A DNA stretch of 64,000 nt, from assembly GCA_003538625.1 (NCBI GenBank), contig DPRR01000007.1, positions 298,842-362,841 of the forward strand. The letters run 5' to 3'. A program made the translations under genes and the position numbers. The notes under the pieces were generated by a model. The model was not told where the DNA came from, made no database searches, and saw only the letters and a program-made list of their open reading frames with translations. Shown here piece after piece: positions 17,376 to 26,311 of this stretch. Numbering within the stretch: the stretch's first letter is position 1; the number at the start of each line of letters is the position of its first letter. Source of the DNA: Ignavibacteriales bacterium (lineage in GTDB: Bacteria > Bacteroidota > Ignavibacteria > Ignavibacteriales > Ignavibacteriaceae).

Positions 17376-19991
17376 ATGTCGTTTAATTTTAATAGACTAA
17401 CAGTAAAAGCACAGGAAATTGTGCAAAGTGCAATTGAGATTGCACAAAATTATAACAACCAGGTTGTTGAAGCTGAACATGTCCTTGCCGCAGTCGTTCA
17501 GGAAAGCGGGAATGTTGCTGAGAATGTTATAAAGAAAACAGGCGGAAATTTTAACGCTGTAAAATTAAAAGTTGTTCAGCTTCTTGAAACACTACCCAAA
17601 GTAAGCGGAACTGGTCTGGGAAATCAGCAAATGTCCCAATCACTTGCGAAGATTTTTGATGTTGCCGCTGAAGAAGCGCGCAATTTAAAGGATGATTACG
17701 TTTCAACTGAACATATCTTACTTGCTTTATCCAACGACAAAGGAAAAGCCGGACAGCTGTTACGTGATAATGGAATTACGTATAAAGATATTCTAACAGC
17801 TTTAAAAGATATCCGCGGAACTCAACGGGTTACATCTCAAAATCCGGAAGACACATATCAATCTTTACAAAAGTACGGAAGAGATTTAAATGAACTTGCA
17901 AAGCAGGGAAAACTTGATCCTGTTATTGGAAGAGATGAAGAGATAAGAAGAGTGCTACAAGTATTATCCAGAAGAACAAAAAATAATCCTGTTTTAATTG
18001 GTGAGCCTGGCGTTGGTAAAACTGCAATAGCGGAAGGAATAGCACACAGAATTATTACCGGCGATGTTCCTGAAAATCTAAAAACAAAAAGAATTGTTGC
18101 GCTTGATATGGGTGCTCTTGTAGCAGGTACACAATTCCGTGGACAGTTTGAGGAAAGATTGAAAGCAGTAATAAAGGAAGTTCAACAAGCGAATGGAGAG
18201 ATTATACTTTTTATTGATGAGCTTCATACACTTGTGGGTGCGGGTGCAACACAAGGCGCCATGGATGCTGCAAATATTTTAAAACCTGCTTTAGCCCGTG
18301 GTGAATTGCATGCAATTGGCGCTACAACTCTTGATGAATACAAAAAACATATTGAAAAAGATGCCGCACTTGAAAGACGTTTTCAACCTGTGCTTGTGGG
18401 TGAACCTTCCGAAGAAGATACAATTTCTATTTTACGTGGACTTAAAGAGCGATACGAGGTTCATCACGGTGTTCGCATAACCGATGGAGCTATTATAGCG
18501 GCAACTCAACTTTCTGAAAGATATATAACTGATAGATTTCTCCCTGACAAAGCAATTGATTTAATTGATGAAGCGGCATCAAAACTTAGAATTGAAATTG
18601 ATTCTATGCCGGAAGAACTTGATACACTTGAACGAAAAGTTAAACAACTGGAAATTGAACGTGAAGCATTGCGAAGAGAAAAAGACGATGCTTCTTCAAA
18701 ACGACTCGAAGAACTGCAAGATGAATTAAGCGAACTTAATGCCGAACGTTCAATACTTCGTACACATTGGGATATTGAAAAAGAAAAAATTCAGAAAATC
18801 CGCACTATGAAAAGCGAGATTGAAAATCTAAAACTTGAAGCGGATAAGTTTGAACGCGATGGTGATCTTGGCAAAGTTGCAGAAATTCGTTACGGCAGAA
18901 TAGTAAATCTTGAAAAGCAATTAAAGGATGAAACTCAAAAACTTGCTGAGGCTCAACAAACTAAAAAAATGCTCAAGGAAGAAGTTGATGCTGAAGATAT
19001 TGCAGAAGTTGTTGCAAAGTGGACCGGAATTCCTGTTAGTAAAATGCTGGAAAGTGAACGAAGCAAACTTTTAAAATTAGAAGATGAACTTCATCAAAGA
19101 GTTATTGGACAGGAGGAAGCTGTATCTGCTGTTTCAAATGCTATCCGCCGTTCTCGTTCTGGATTGCAGGATGCAAATAAACCTATTGGTTCTTTTATTT
19201 TTCTTGGAACTACCGGTGTTGGTAAAACAGAACTTGCGCGCGCACTTGCAGAAATTCTTTTTGATGATGAGCACGCGATGATACGAATTGATATGAGCGA
19301 GTATATGGAAAAATTTTCCGTATCGCGATTGATCGGCGCGCCTCCCGGTTATGTTGGATATGAAGAAGGCGGACAGCTAACTGAAGCGGTGCGAAGAAGA
19401 CCTTACTCGGTTGTACTGCTTGATGAAATTGAAAAAGCACACAGCGATGTGTTTAATGTTCTGCTCCAGGTTTTAGATGATGGAAGATTAACCGATAACC
19501 AGGGACGAACTGTAAACTTTAAAAACACAATTATTATTATGACATCAAATCTTGGCTCACATTTGATACAGGATAGGCTTGAAGCGTTTGATGAAGATAA
19601 CGTTGAAACATTTATGGGCGAGCTCAGACAGCAAATGCACGACTTGCTGAGAAAAACTATTCGTCCTGAGTTTTTAAACAGGATTGATGAAGTTGTTTTG
19701 TTCAAACCATTATCAAGAATAGAGATTAGAGAAATTGTTGATATCCAACTTGATCGTGTTCAAAAAATGCTGAAGGAAAAAGAAATGACTCTTTCTGTTT
19801 CCGATGAAGCAAAAGACTGGCTTGCACAACTTGGTTATGATGTAACATACGGTGCGCGACCTTTAAAAAGAGTTATTCAAAAATATCTTATCAATCCCCT
19901 TTCTCAGGAATTACTTGCAAGTAACTTTGTTGATGGCGACACCATTAAAGTTAATGTTAGTGAAAAAGTTGGGTTGGTGTTTACAAAGTAG
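17376..19991 (+). CDS. clpB: ATP-dependent disaggregase ClpB
   Basis: 871 aa from the ATG at 17376, chosen because AAAAGG stands 6 nt before it and the ClpB N-terminus (MSFNFNRLTVKAQEIV) starts there; longer in-frame starts would read through the repeat. Order: Clp N-domain pair, AAA1 with Walker A GEPGVGKTAIAEG (~209), the long coiled-coil middle domain (~400-530) that docks DnaK and marks ClpB, AAA2 with GTTGVGKTELA (~611), and the C-terminal small domain. It rescues aggregated proteins with DnaK. No ClpP-binding IGF loop was sought or expected. Confidence 0.97.
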   Translation: MSFNFNRLTVKAQEIVQSAIEIAQNYNNQVVEAEHVLAAVVQESGNVAENVIKKTGGNFNAVKLKVVQLLETLPKVSGTGLGNQQMSQSLAKIFDVAAEEARNLKDDYVSTEHILLALSNDKGKAGQLLRDNGITYKDILTALKDIRGTQRVTSQNPEDTYQSLQKYGRDLNELAKQGKLDPVIGRDEEIRRVLQVLSRRTKNNPVLIGEPGVGKTAIAEGIAHRIITGDVPENLKTKRIVALDMGALVAGTQFRGQFEERLKAVIKEVQQANGEIILFIDELHTLVGAGATQGAMDAANILKPALARGELHAIGATTLDEYKKHIEKDAALERRFQPVLVGEPSEEDTISILRGLKERYEVHHGVRITDGAIIAATQLSERYITDRFLPDKAIDLIDEAASKLRIEIDSMPEELDTLERKVKQLEIEREALRREKDDASSKRLEELQDELSELNAERSILRTHWDIEKEKIQKIRTMKSEIENLKLEADKFERDGDLGKVAEIRYGRIVNLEKQLKDETQKLAEAQQTKKMLKEEVDAEDIAEVVAKWTGIPVSKMLESERSKLLKLEDELHQRVIGQEEAVSAVSNAIRRSRSGLQDANKPIGSFIFLGTTGVGKTELARALAEILFDDEHAMIRIDMSEYMEKFSVSRLIGAPPGYVGYEEGGQLTEAVRRRPYSVVLLDEIEKAHSDVFNVLLQVLDDGRLTDNQGRTVNFKNTIIIMTSNLGSHLIQDRLEAFDEDNVETFMGELRQQMHDLLRKTIRPEFLNRIDEVVLFKPLSRIEIREIVDIQLDRVQKMLKEKEMTLSVSDEAKDWLAQLGYDVTYGARPLKRVIQKYLINPLSQELLASNFVDGDTIKVNVSEKVGLVFTK

Positions 19992-20008
19992 TTTGTCACA
20001 ATGAGCTG

Positions 20009-20045
20009 TCATCCTGAGTCTGTCGAAGGACGAAGTTTGACTTCG
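20009..20045. repeat. Degenerate dispersed hairpin repeat after clpB
   Basis: GTCATCCT-GAGTCTGTCGA-AGGACGA followed by AGTTTGAC: a unit of the same GTCA...TGAC family with a decayed right arm. Confidence 0.6.
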
Positions 20046-20057
20046 CAGCCATTTATA

Positions 20058-20090
20058 AACCGCCGGAGAAAACTTCTGCGGTTTTTTGTT
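20058..20090 (+). terminator. Rho-independent terminator after clpB
   Basis: AACCGC (20058-20063) pairs with GCGGTT (20078-20083), with a partly paired inner region (CGGAG/CTTCT), followed by TTTTTG. An almost identical element lies at 23921. Confidence 0.7.
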
Positions 20091-20160
20091 TTTCGCTCCT
20101 GCTATTTAAAAACTTAAGAATATAAACTATATTTTTAATATGATTTTTATAGTTAATTAA

Positions 20161-20739
20161 ATGTTTTCATTATTACGTGCACATATAGAAAAAAGAGTTC
20201 ATCTTACAGATGAAGAGTTTGATATCTGTACTAAATATTTTGTTTCTAAGAAGTTGAAAAAACATCAATTCCTTTTAAACGAAGGAGATGTGTGCAGGTA
20301 CGTGGGATTTGTAAATTCAGGCTGTCTGCGGGAATATAAAATTGATAACAAGGGAGTTGAGCACATACTCCAATTTGCAATTGAAGATTGGTGGGTTTCT
20401 GATTTGCATAGTTTTCTATCAGGTTTACCCGCAACATATAATATTGATGCTTTACAGGATTCTGAAATTCTTTTGCTTGAAAGATCTGCAAGAGAAGAAT
20501 TGCTCGACAACTGCCCGAAATTGGAACGCTTTTTTCGTCTATTAATTGAATCAAATCACGTAGCAACAAATGAAAGAATTGCGGAATCACTAAGTGCATC
20601 AGCCGAGGAAAGATATCTTAAATTTATAAAAACTTATCCCGAACTATTAGAACAAGTGCCGCAGAATCAGATTGCATCATATCTCGGTATCACTCCGCAA
20701 TCCTTAAGTAGAATCCGTAAAGAATTATCTCAAAAGTAG
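20161..20739 (+). CDS. Crp/Fnr family transcriptional regulator
   Basis: 192 aa, the short form common in Bacteroidota. The N-terminal cyclic-nucleotide-like beta roll runs to about residue 115 (FLLNEGDVCRYVGFVNSGCLREY); the C-terminal winged helix has QNQIASYLGITPQSLSRIRKEL at ~168-189, which is the recognition helix pattern of this subfamily. It lacks an iron-sulfur Cys cluster, so it is not a classical Fnr. Its ligand is unknown. It stands directly upstream of a set of oxidative/electrophile-stress genes on the same strand and probably controls them; the 18-bp palindrome at 20785 is a candidate operator. Confidence 0.9.
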   Translation: MFSLLRAHIEKRVHLTDEEFDICTKYFVSKKLKKHQFLLNEGDVCRYVGFVNSGCLREYKIDNKGVEHILQFAIEDWWVSDLHSFLSGLPATYNIDALQDSEILLLERSAREELLDNCPKLERFFRLLIESNHVATNERIAESLSASAEERYLKFIKTYPELLEQVPQNQIASYLGITPQSLSRIRKELSQK

Positions 20740-20784
20740 TCCTTTTTAGTCACCAAAATCTTTTTCCTCAATCCTGCTTATCAA

Positions 20785-20802
20785 AGTTAACATATGTTAA
20801 CT
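20785..20802. promoter_or_regulatory. 18-bp perfect palindrome, candidate operator
   Basis: AGTTAACATATGTTAACT is a perfect palindrome about 100 bp before the YceI-family start and 46 bp after the regulator's stop. Half-sites TTAAC-N4-GTTAA have the geometry of Crp/Fnr-type boxes (5-bp half-sites 4 bp apart). Confidence 0.5.
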
Positions 20803-20900
20803 CCCTTTTTTACCCTATGTGAATGTGCAAGTGAACTTTTCGCTTTAAGTTTGGGTTAAGATAATTGAATAACATTAAACAAAAATAAGAGGAAAATAAA

Positions 20901-21446
20901 ATGACAACATGGAAAATTGACCCGGCACATTCTGAAATAAACTTTAAAGTAAAACACATGATGGTTTCTAATGTAAGAGGAAATTTCGACAAATTCGATG
21001 CTACAATTGAAACAAGCAAAGAAGATTTTAGTGATGCACAAATAAAATTTGAAGCTGATGTAAACAGTCTTAGTACCCGCAATGAACAAAGAGACGCACA
21101 TTTAAAATCCGCAGATTTCTTTGATGCTGAAAATCATCCAAAGATGACTTTTGAATCAACATCTGTGAAGAAGATTTCAGACTACGAAATGCAGGCAACA
21201 GGTAATTTAACATTGCGTGGAGTTACAAAAGAAGTTACACTTGATGTAATTTACAATGGAACTGTTTCCGGATTTGGTGATAGTACAGTTGCCGGATTTG
21301 AAGTCCGCGGAAAGATCTATCGTTTTGATTTTGGTTTGCAATGGAATGCATTAACAGAAGCAGGCGGAATTGTAGTTAGCAACGAAGTGAAGATTGAAAT
21401 TCTTGCTGAGTTCAACAAAGTGAACCAAGCTGTTAAAGCAGCCTAA
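20901..21446 (+). CDS. YceI family lipid-binding protein
   Basis: 181 aa. YceI proteins form a lipocalin-like barrel binding polyisoprenoid lipids. The opening TWKIDPAHSEINFKVKHMM and the later LTLRGVTKEVTLDV are family signatures. No signal peptide is visible, so unlike E. coli YceI it is probably cytoplasmic, which is common in Bacteroidota, where such genes often sit with pirin and redox genes. AGAGG precedes the ATG. First gene after the candidate operator; the dioxygenase, pirin, YjdI and GNAT genes follow on the same strand. Confidence 0.93.
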   Translation: MTTWKIDPAHSEINFKVKHMMVSNVRGNFDKFDATIETSKEDFSDAQIKFEADVNSLSTRNEQRDAHLKSADFFDAENHPKMTFESTSVKKISDYEMQATGNLTLRGVTKEVTLDVIYNGTVSGFGDSTVAGFEVRGKIYRFDFGLQWNALTEAGGIVVSNEVKIEILAEFNKVNQAVKAA

Positions 21447-21517
21447 TTGTTAATTAGATTATTAACAGAAAAACCTTCATAAAATTTCTATCCCTGATAC
21501 CGGTAACAGGAGTTGGT

Positions 21518-22345
21518 ATGAAACTGAATGAATTAAATAAGATGACCCAGCAGTTTAACAGCACAGAGCGAATGCCTGTGCTGTTTCTTGGTCATGGAAG
21601 TCCGATGAATGCAATTGAAGAAAATGAATTTGTTCAGGGATGGAGAGAGATCGGAAAAACATTACCAAAGCCAAATGCAGTTTTATGCGTATCGGCTCAT
21701 TGGGAAACTAAAGGAACTTTTGTTACTGCAATGGAAAAACCAAAAACCATTCACGACTTCGGCGGATTTCCGGAAGAATTGTATAAAGTGCAGTACCCCG
21801 CACCTGGAAGTCCTGAACTTGCAAAAGAAACAAAAAGTATAATTAAGAAAACTGAGATCGGGTTAGATGATAAATGGGGAATTGATCACGGAGCCTGGTC
21901 TGTAATAAAACATCTTTATCCAGATGCTGATGTTCCCGTAATTCAATTGAGTTTGGATTATTCTCAGTCACCGCAATATCATTTTGAACTTGCAAGAGAA
22001 TTAAGTTCATTACGTAAAAAAGGTGTGTTAATTATCGGAAGCGGCAATATGGTTCATAACTTGCGAATGGTTGACTGGAGAAGAATGAATGAAAGTGATT
22101 ATGGTTTTGACTGGGCAATTGAAGCAAGTGAGAAGATGAAAAAATTTATTTTGTCAGGTGATCATAAGCAGCTAATCAATTATCAATCACAGGGAAAAGA
22201 ATTTAATTTGGCTGTTCCAACACCTGAACATTTTCTGCCACTACTTTATGCTCTGGCTTTGAAAGATGAAAGTGAAGAATTAACTTTGTTTAACGATAAG
22301 GCTGTTGGTGGTTCACTTACTATGACTTCGGTAAAGATATCTTAA
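21518..22345 (+). CDS. Class III extradiol ring-cleavage dioxygenase, LigB/YgiD (4,5-DOPA dioxygenase-like)
   Basis: 275 aa, full length for the YgiD/DODA group. Metal-binding and catalytic histidines are visible in GHGSPMNAI (~29), SAHWETKG (~60), GIDHGAWSV (~127) and GSGNMVHNLR (~172). These enzymes cleave catechol-type rings with Fe(II) or Zn; the substrate here is unknown and the bacterial homologues are often annotated as 4,5-DOPA dioxygenase. A good ribosome site, AGGAG, stands before the first ATG. It lies between YceI and pirin genes, an association that suggests defence against quinone or electrophile stress (inference). Confidence 0.9.
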   Translation: MKLNELNKMTQQFNSTERMPVLFLGHGSPMNAIEENEFVQGWREIGKTLPKPNAVLCVSAHWETKGTFVTAMEKPKTIHDFGGFPEELYKVQYPAPGSPELAKETKSIIKKTEIGLDDKWGIDHGAWSVIKHLYPDADVPVIQLSLDYSQSPQYHFELARELSSLRKKGVLIIGSGNMVHNLRMVDWRRMNESDYGFDWAIEASEKMKKFILSGDHKQLINYQSQGKEFNLAVPTPEHFLPLLYALALKDESEELTLFNDKAVGGSLTMTSVKIS

Positions 22346-22360
22346 ATTTATTTAGGTATT

Positions 22361-23275
22361 ATGTTAGAAATATCAATTGAGGCAAGAAAGGCTTCCATCG
22401 CACCCGGATTGGAGGTTCGCAGAATTCTCCCATTCAGGTTTAAGAGAATGGTAGGTCCTTTCATTTTTATGGATCATGGTGGTCCGGTAGCAGAAAAACC
22501 TTCTGTAGGTACTTCACTTGATGTTATTCCTCATCCGCACATAGGATTATCTACGGTAAGTTATTTGTTCAGCGGTAAGATTACTCATCGAGACAGTCTT
22601 GGAGTGGAGCAGGTTATACAACCCGGAGAAGTAAACTGGATGACTGCCGGAAAAGGTATTGCTCATTCTGAACGTTTCGAAGATCCAAACCTTTGGGCAG
22701 CAGGTGGATTTGAAATGATTCAAACCTGGGTTGCTCTTCCTGAAAAAGCAGAAGAGTCTGATCCGGCTTTTACTAATTATAAGATATCTGAACTTCCAGT
22801 CTTTTCGGATAAAGGAGTTTGGATGCGGTTGATTGCCGGTAGTGCTTTTGGCTTGAAGAATGATGTAAAGATACATTCGCCGTTGTTTTATATACATGTA
22901 GTGCTGGAAAATCAGACAAGCCTAGGATTACCAAAAGAGCATGAAGAGCGTGCAATTTATGTTGTAAAAGGCAGTGTTGAGTTTAGTGGTAGAAAATTCG
23001 GTGCAGGGCAGATGCTTGTATTCAAAAAAAATTCAGAGCCGACAATAAAAGCGTTGGAACATTCGACACTTATGATGCTTGGCGGCGAGCCTTTGGGTGA
23101 ACGTTTTATATGGTGGAATTTTGTTTCATCAAGAAAAGAAAGAATAGAACAGGCAAAAGCGGATTGGCAGCAAGGTAGAATTATTCTTCCACCCAATGAT
23201 AACAAGGAATTTATACCGTTGCCGGAAGATCGTACACGACTGGCAGCAAGTCCATCACCGGAACCACTTTCGTAA
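22361..23275 (+). CDS. Pirin family protein
   Basis: 304 aa. Two-cupin pirin fold: the N-terminal signature FIFMDHGGPV is followed by PHPHIGLSTVSYLFSG, which carries the metal-binding His residues, and a Glu/His region KGIAHSERF. Pirins are non-heme iron proteins; some have quercetinase activity and some act as redox sensors. It begins 15 nt after the dioxygenase stop, so the two are very likely cotranscribed. The C-terminal part includes the usual MLGGEPLGERFIWWNFVSS. Confidence 0.93.
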   Translation: MLEISIEARKASIAPGLEVRRILPFRFKRMVGPFIFMDHGGPVAEKPSVGTSLDVIPHPHIGLSTVSYLFSGKITHRDSLGVEQVIQPGEVNWMTAGKGIAHSERFEDPNLWAAGGFEMIQTWVALPEKAEESDPAFTNYKISELPVFSDKGVWMRLIAGSAFGLKNDVKIHSPLFYIHVVLENQTSLGLPKEHEERAIYVVKGSVEFSGRKFGAGQMLVFKKNSEPTIKALEHSTLMMLGGEPLGERFIWWNFVSSRKERIEQAKADWQQGRIILPPNDNKEFIPLPEDRTRLAASPSPEPLS

Positions 23276-23374
23276 AAATGTTTGTCGATAATTTTTTAAA
23301 ACAAAATTGATATAACAGGGGAAAGAGTAAAATTTCTTTAACACGAATTGGTTTTAATTTTTTAGGAGATACAA

Positions 23375-23587
23375 ATGGAACGCAAAGAATACTCAAATGG
23401 TGAGGTTACTATTGTTTGGCAGCCAAAGTTATGCATTCACTCGGGAATCTGTGTAAGAACACTTCCAAAAGTTTACAACACAAAAGAAAGACCATGGATA
23501 AAACCTGAGAACGCAACCACTCAGGATATAATTGATCAAGTTGCAAAATGTCCTTCTGGTGCATTAAGCATAAAAGAAGAACTATGA
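23375..23587 (+). CDS. YjdI-type (4Fe-4S) mono-cluster protein
   Basis: 70 aa. Cysteines in WQPKLCIHSGICVRTLP and KCPSGALSI follow the C-x5-C...C-P pattern of YjdI-family ferredoxin-like proteins, thought to carry one iron-sulfur cluster. AGGAGA precedes the ATG. The stop codon overlaps the next start (ATGA), and that next gene is a YjdJ-type acetyltransferase, reproducing the yjdI-yjdJ pair known from E. coli. Confidence 0.88.
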   Translation: MERKEYSNGEVTIVWQPKLCIHSGICVRTLPKVYNTKERPWIKPENATTQDIIDQVAKCPSGALSIKEEL

Positions 23588-23865
23588 TTGAAATAAAACA
23601 AATTGAATCTGTTACAAAAGGTTATTTTGCTGCTTTAGACAATGAGACAGAAGCGGGCAGAATGAGTTATACTTTTGCGGGTGAAACTAAAATGATATTA
23701 GATCATACAGAAGTAAGTGATGAATACCGTGGACAAAATATCGGTAAAAGAATTTTGATGGAAGTAGTTAATTATGCCCGTGAAAACAAAATTAAAATAA
23801 TTCCACTATGCCCGTTTGCAAAATCTGTTTTTAATAAAATAGAAGAGATAAGAGATGTTCTATAA
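23584..23865 (+). CDS. YjdJ-type GNAT N-acetyltransferase
   Basis: 93 aa from the ATG at 23584, chosen because it overlaps the preceding stop as ATGA and starts at the family N-terminus. Short GNAT of the COG2388 type: RMSYTFAGETKMILDHTEVSDEYRGQNIGKRILMEVV contains the acetyl-CoA loop (RGQNIGK). Ends with the family motif IIPLCPFAKSVF. Substrate is unknown. It is the last gene of the YceI-dioxygenase-pirin-YjdI set. Confidence 0.88.
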   Translation: MIEIKQIESVTKGYFAALDNETEAGRMSYTFAGETKMILDHTEVSDEYRGQNIGKRILMEVVNYARENKIKIIPLCPFAKSVFNKIEEIRDVL

Positions 23866-23879
23866 TAAATGAAGCTCGT

Positions 23880-23908
23880 TTCACACTGAGTGGAGTCGAA
23901 GCGTGACA
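23880..23908. repeat. Degenerate dispersed hairpin repeat
   Basis: TTCACACTGAGTGGAGTCGA followed by AGCGTGAC: arms TCAC.CT / AG.GTGA around the GAG-GTCGA core, a member of the window's hairpin family, placed before a terminator. Confidence 0.55.
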
Positions 23909-23920
23909 TTGTTACTTATT

Positions 23921-23950
23921 AACCGCCGAAGAAAGCTTCTGCGGTTTTTT
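23921..23950 (+). terminator. Rho-independent terminator after the YjdJ-type gene
   Basis: AACCGC-C-GAAG pairs with CTTC-T-GCGGTT (23921-23931, 23936-23946), loop AAAG, followed by TTTTTTTA. Nearly the same sequence as the terminator at 20058. Confidence 0.8.
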
Positions 23951-24032
23951 TATTTTAAATCCTTGCTTTCTTCGGGGGGAATTGGGAAGTTAAAAACATA
24001 AAAAAATATTAATAGAATCAAAGGAGGCCTCA

Positions 24033-24461
24033 GTGAAATTGTCAAAATATTTATCTCTAATGATTTTTGGTATTGCGCTCGCATTTTACACCACTTTAAA
24101 TGGTCAAAACCAACCCAAAGAAATTAAGATAGAAAATCTATTATCTGAGTCACTCGCCAAAGAATTTACTCCCGATCGGGAAGTTCGCATTGATCTTGTA
24201 GAATTTCCCCCGGAGACTGCGCTCGGCTGGCACTGGCATCCAGGGGAGGAATTCCATTACTATTTGGAAGGTGAAGTTGAAATTCAGATTGAAGGACAGC
24301 CTTCAATAATCGGAAAGCCGGGAACTGTTGGACATGTTCCTTTTAAAGTCCGGCATCAGGCGGTGACGCATGATAAAGGAGCGAAGGTTTTGGTTTTTCG
24401 CGTCCACACCAAGGATGAGCCCTGGAAGCACGATTATGATCATCATAATAATAAAAAATGA
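24033..24461 (+). CDS. Secreted cupin-domain protein
   Basis: 142 aa from GTG, with GGAGG 7 nt upstream. A signal peptide (about 25 residues ending near LNGQNQ) leads a single cupin domain: motif 1 GWHWHPGEEFHYYLEGEVE supplies two His and the Glu, and motif 2 is near PFKVRHQAVT. The C-terminal tail is His/Asp-rich (HDYDHHNNK) and may bind metal. Periplasmic; substrate unknown. A lone gene between the terminator and rsgA. Confidence 0.85.
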   Translation: MKLSKYLSLMIFGIALAFYTTLNGQNQPKEIKIENLLSESLAKEFTPDREVRIDLVEFPPETALGWHWHPGEEFHYYLEGEVEIQIEGQPSIIGKPGTVGHVPFKVRHQAVTHDKGAKVLVFRVHTKDEPWKHDYDHHNNKK

Positions 24462-24479
24462 AACAGTGGATTATTTTAT

Positions 24480-25565
24480 ATGATAATGGAAAAAATTGAA
24501 AAACTCGGCTTCAATAATTGGTTCAACGATAAAGTTGATTTATCTAAAACTGATTTCAGCATTACAAGAGTAATAAGCGTAAATAAAAACAGTTTTGTTG
24601 TGTCCAACGGCGAGAAAGATATTTATGCAGAACTTACTGGAAAATTTTTGTTTAATACTGATTCTGCTTTGGACCTGCCGACTGTTGGTGATTTTGTTTA
24701 TGCACAATTGTTTGATGATGATACTCTTGCAATCATACAGGATATTTTTCCAAGAAAATCTTTACTTAAAAGAAAAGCTGCGGGAAAGAAAATTGATTAT
24801 CAATTAATTGCTGCCAACATTGATATCGCAATCATTATGCAGGCATTTGATTCCAACTTTAACATCAGAAGACTTGAACGTTATCTTGTAATTATTAATG
24901 ATAACAACATAACCCCGCTAATTCTTTTAAGTAAAAGTGATCTTATTAGTCCCGAAGAAGCTGAAGAAAAGAAAAAGCAAATACTTGAGATTTTGCCTGA
25001 TGCAAAAATATTTTCATTCAGTAACAACAACTTAAGTGATATTGAAAATATTAAATCACTTTTTACTCCGCACAAAACTTATTGTCTGCTTGGTTCATCG
25101 GGAGTTGGCAAAACAACTTTGCTTAATAATTTAATTCACCAGGACCTATATAAAACTCAGCCGATACGAGAAAAAGACGACAGAGGAAAACACACAACAA
25201 CCAGACGCGAACTTATTATCTTAGAAAACGAAGCGATCATTATCGATAATCCCGGAATGCGAGAGCTTGGAATAATATCTAGTGAATCGGGCATAAGCAG
25301 TACGTTTAGTGAAATTGATGATTTATCAGATGAATGCCGATACAAAGATTGCACTCACACTGTTGAGGCCGGATGTGCAGTGCTTGAAGCATTGAAACGC
25401 GGAGAAATATCTGAGGAGAGATATGAAAATTTCTTAAAGCTCTATAAAGAATCTAAATACAACGAAATGTCTTACGTAGAAAAACGACAGAAAGATAAAA
25501 AGTGGGGTAAGTTTTTTAATTCTGCAATGAAAGACATAAAAAACAGAAAAGATAATTATAAATAA
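24480..25565 (+). CDS. rsgA: Ribosome small subunit-dependent GTPase RsgA
   Basis: 361 aa, the YjeQ-group size. RsgA checks 30S maturation. It has an N-terminal OB fold, then a circularly permuted GTPase with G4 (LSKSDL, ~157) before G1 (GSSGVGKTTLLN, ~204-215), G2 (KHTTTRRE) and G3 (DNPGMRELG), and a C-terminal zinc knuckle with Cys and His in DECRYKDCTHTVEAGCAV. Two in-frame ATGs (24480, 24486) are equally possible. It follows the cupin gene by 18 nt. Confidence 0.95.
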   Translation: MIMEKIEKLGFNNWFNDKVDLSKTDFSITRVISVNKNSFVVSNGEKDIYAELTGKFLFNTDSALDLPTVGDFVYAQLFDDDTLAIIQDIFPRKSLLKRKAAGKKIDYQLIAANIDIAIIMQAFDSNFNIRRLERYLVIINDNNITPLILLSKSDLISPEEAEEKKKQILEILPDAKIFSFSNNNLSDIENIKSLFTPHKTYCLLGSSGVGKTTLLNNLIHQDLYKTQPIREKDDRGKHTTTRRELIILENEAIIIDNPGMRELGIISSESGISSTFSEIDDLSDECRYKDCTHTVEAGCAVLEALKRGEISEERYENFLKLYKESKYNEMSYVEKRQKDKKWGKFFNSAMKDIKNRKDNYK

Positions 25566-25574
25566 GAATAACAA

Positions 25575-25964
25575 ATGCTTGTAATATTTTCTGCTTACGT
25601 TTTTGCAATGTTTTCTTTCGTAATTATCTTATTTCAACTTGGCTTAACTATCGGCATGCCGTGGGGAGCTGCATCAATGGGTGGGAAATATCCGGGAAAG
25701 TATCCACCCAGAATGAGAGTTGTTAGTCTAATTAATATTTTTATTACAAGTTTTATAGCAACTATCGTGCTTATAAAGTCTGAAATAATTTGGTTACAGT
25801 TTAAATCATTTGCAAACGTTGCTATTTATTTTGTTGTTGCGTTTTCTGCGGTTGCAACAATTCTTAATACAATAACCCCAAGCAAAATCGAAAGAATAAT
25901 TTGGGCTCCAGTTGCGGCAATACTTTTATTAACGAGCTTAATAGTAGCTTTTGTGAAAGTCTGA
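25575..25964 (+). CDS. Four-helix membrane protein, unknown
   Basis: 129 aa with four hydrophobic segments (about residues 3-25, 49-67, 78-97 and 108-127). The first loop is rich in Gly and Pro (GMPWGAASMGGKYPGKYPPR). I recognise no family, though the pattern is seen in small conserved membrane proteins of many phyla. It starts 9 nt after rsgA and is probably cotranscribed. Function unknown. Confidence 0.7.
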   Translation: MLVIFSAYVFAMFSFVIILFQLGLTIGMPWGAASMGGKYPGKYPPRMRVVSLINIFITSFIATIVLIKSEIIWLQFKSFANVAIYFVVAFSAVATILNTITPSKIERIIWAPVAAILLLTSLIVAFVKV

Positions 25965-26107
25965 TTTGTGAGATGATAAATAAAATTCCCCTTGCTTTAC
26001 TGCGGCAATATAGCGTCCTGCAATCGGGGAAACAAAAAACTGAATAACAGTTATAATCAAATAGAATTAATAAATTTTATCTGGTCAAAATTTTTAATAT
26101 TCAATTT

Positions 26108-26311
26108 CTATAATACTTCTTTCATTATTTCCTTAACACGTCCAACTTCTCCGGATTCAAGACGCACTTTTATTCCGTGTGGATGCTTGGGAGATTTTGT
26201 TAGAATGTCTTTAACAATCCCCTCGGTAAGCTTACCTGTTCGTTGATCTTCTTTCAGCACAATTTTTACTTGCATTCCTGTTTTTAAATTTACGCGTTTA
26301 ATTTCGTTCAT
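26108..26311 (-). CDS. YwbE family protein
   Basis: 67 aa, the family's usual size. The sequence (RVNLKTGMQVKIVLKEDQ, then TGKLTEGIVKDIL, then GIKVRLESGEVGRV) is the compact beta-barrel YwbE pattern, resembling a KOW/SH3-like nucleic-acid-binding fold. Function unknown. Convergent with the membrane-protein gene upstream and divergent from the peroxiredoxin gene. Confidence 0.9.
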   Translation of the reverse strand: MNEIKRVNLKTGMQVKIVLKEDQRTGKLTEGIVKDILTKSPKHPHGIKVRLESGEVGRVKEIMKEVL

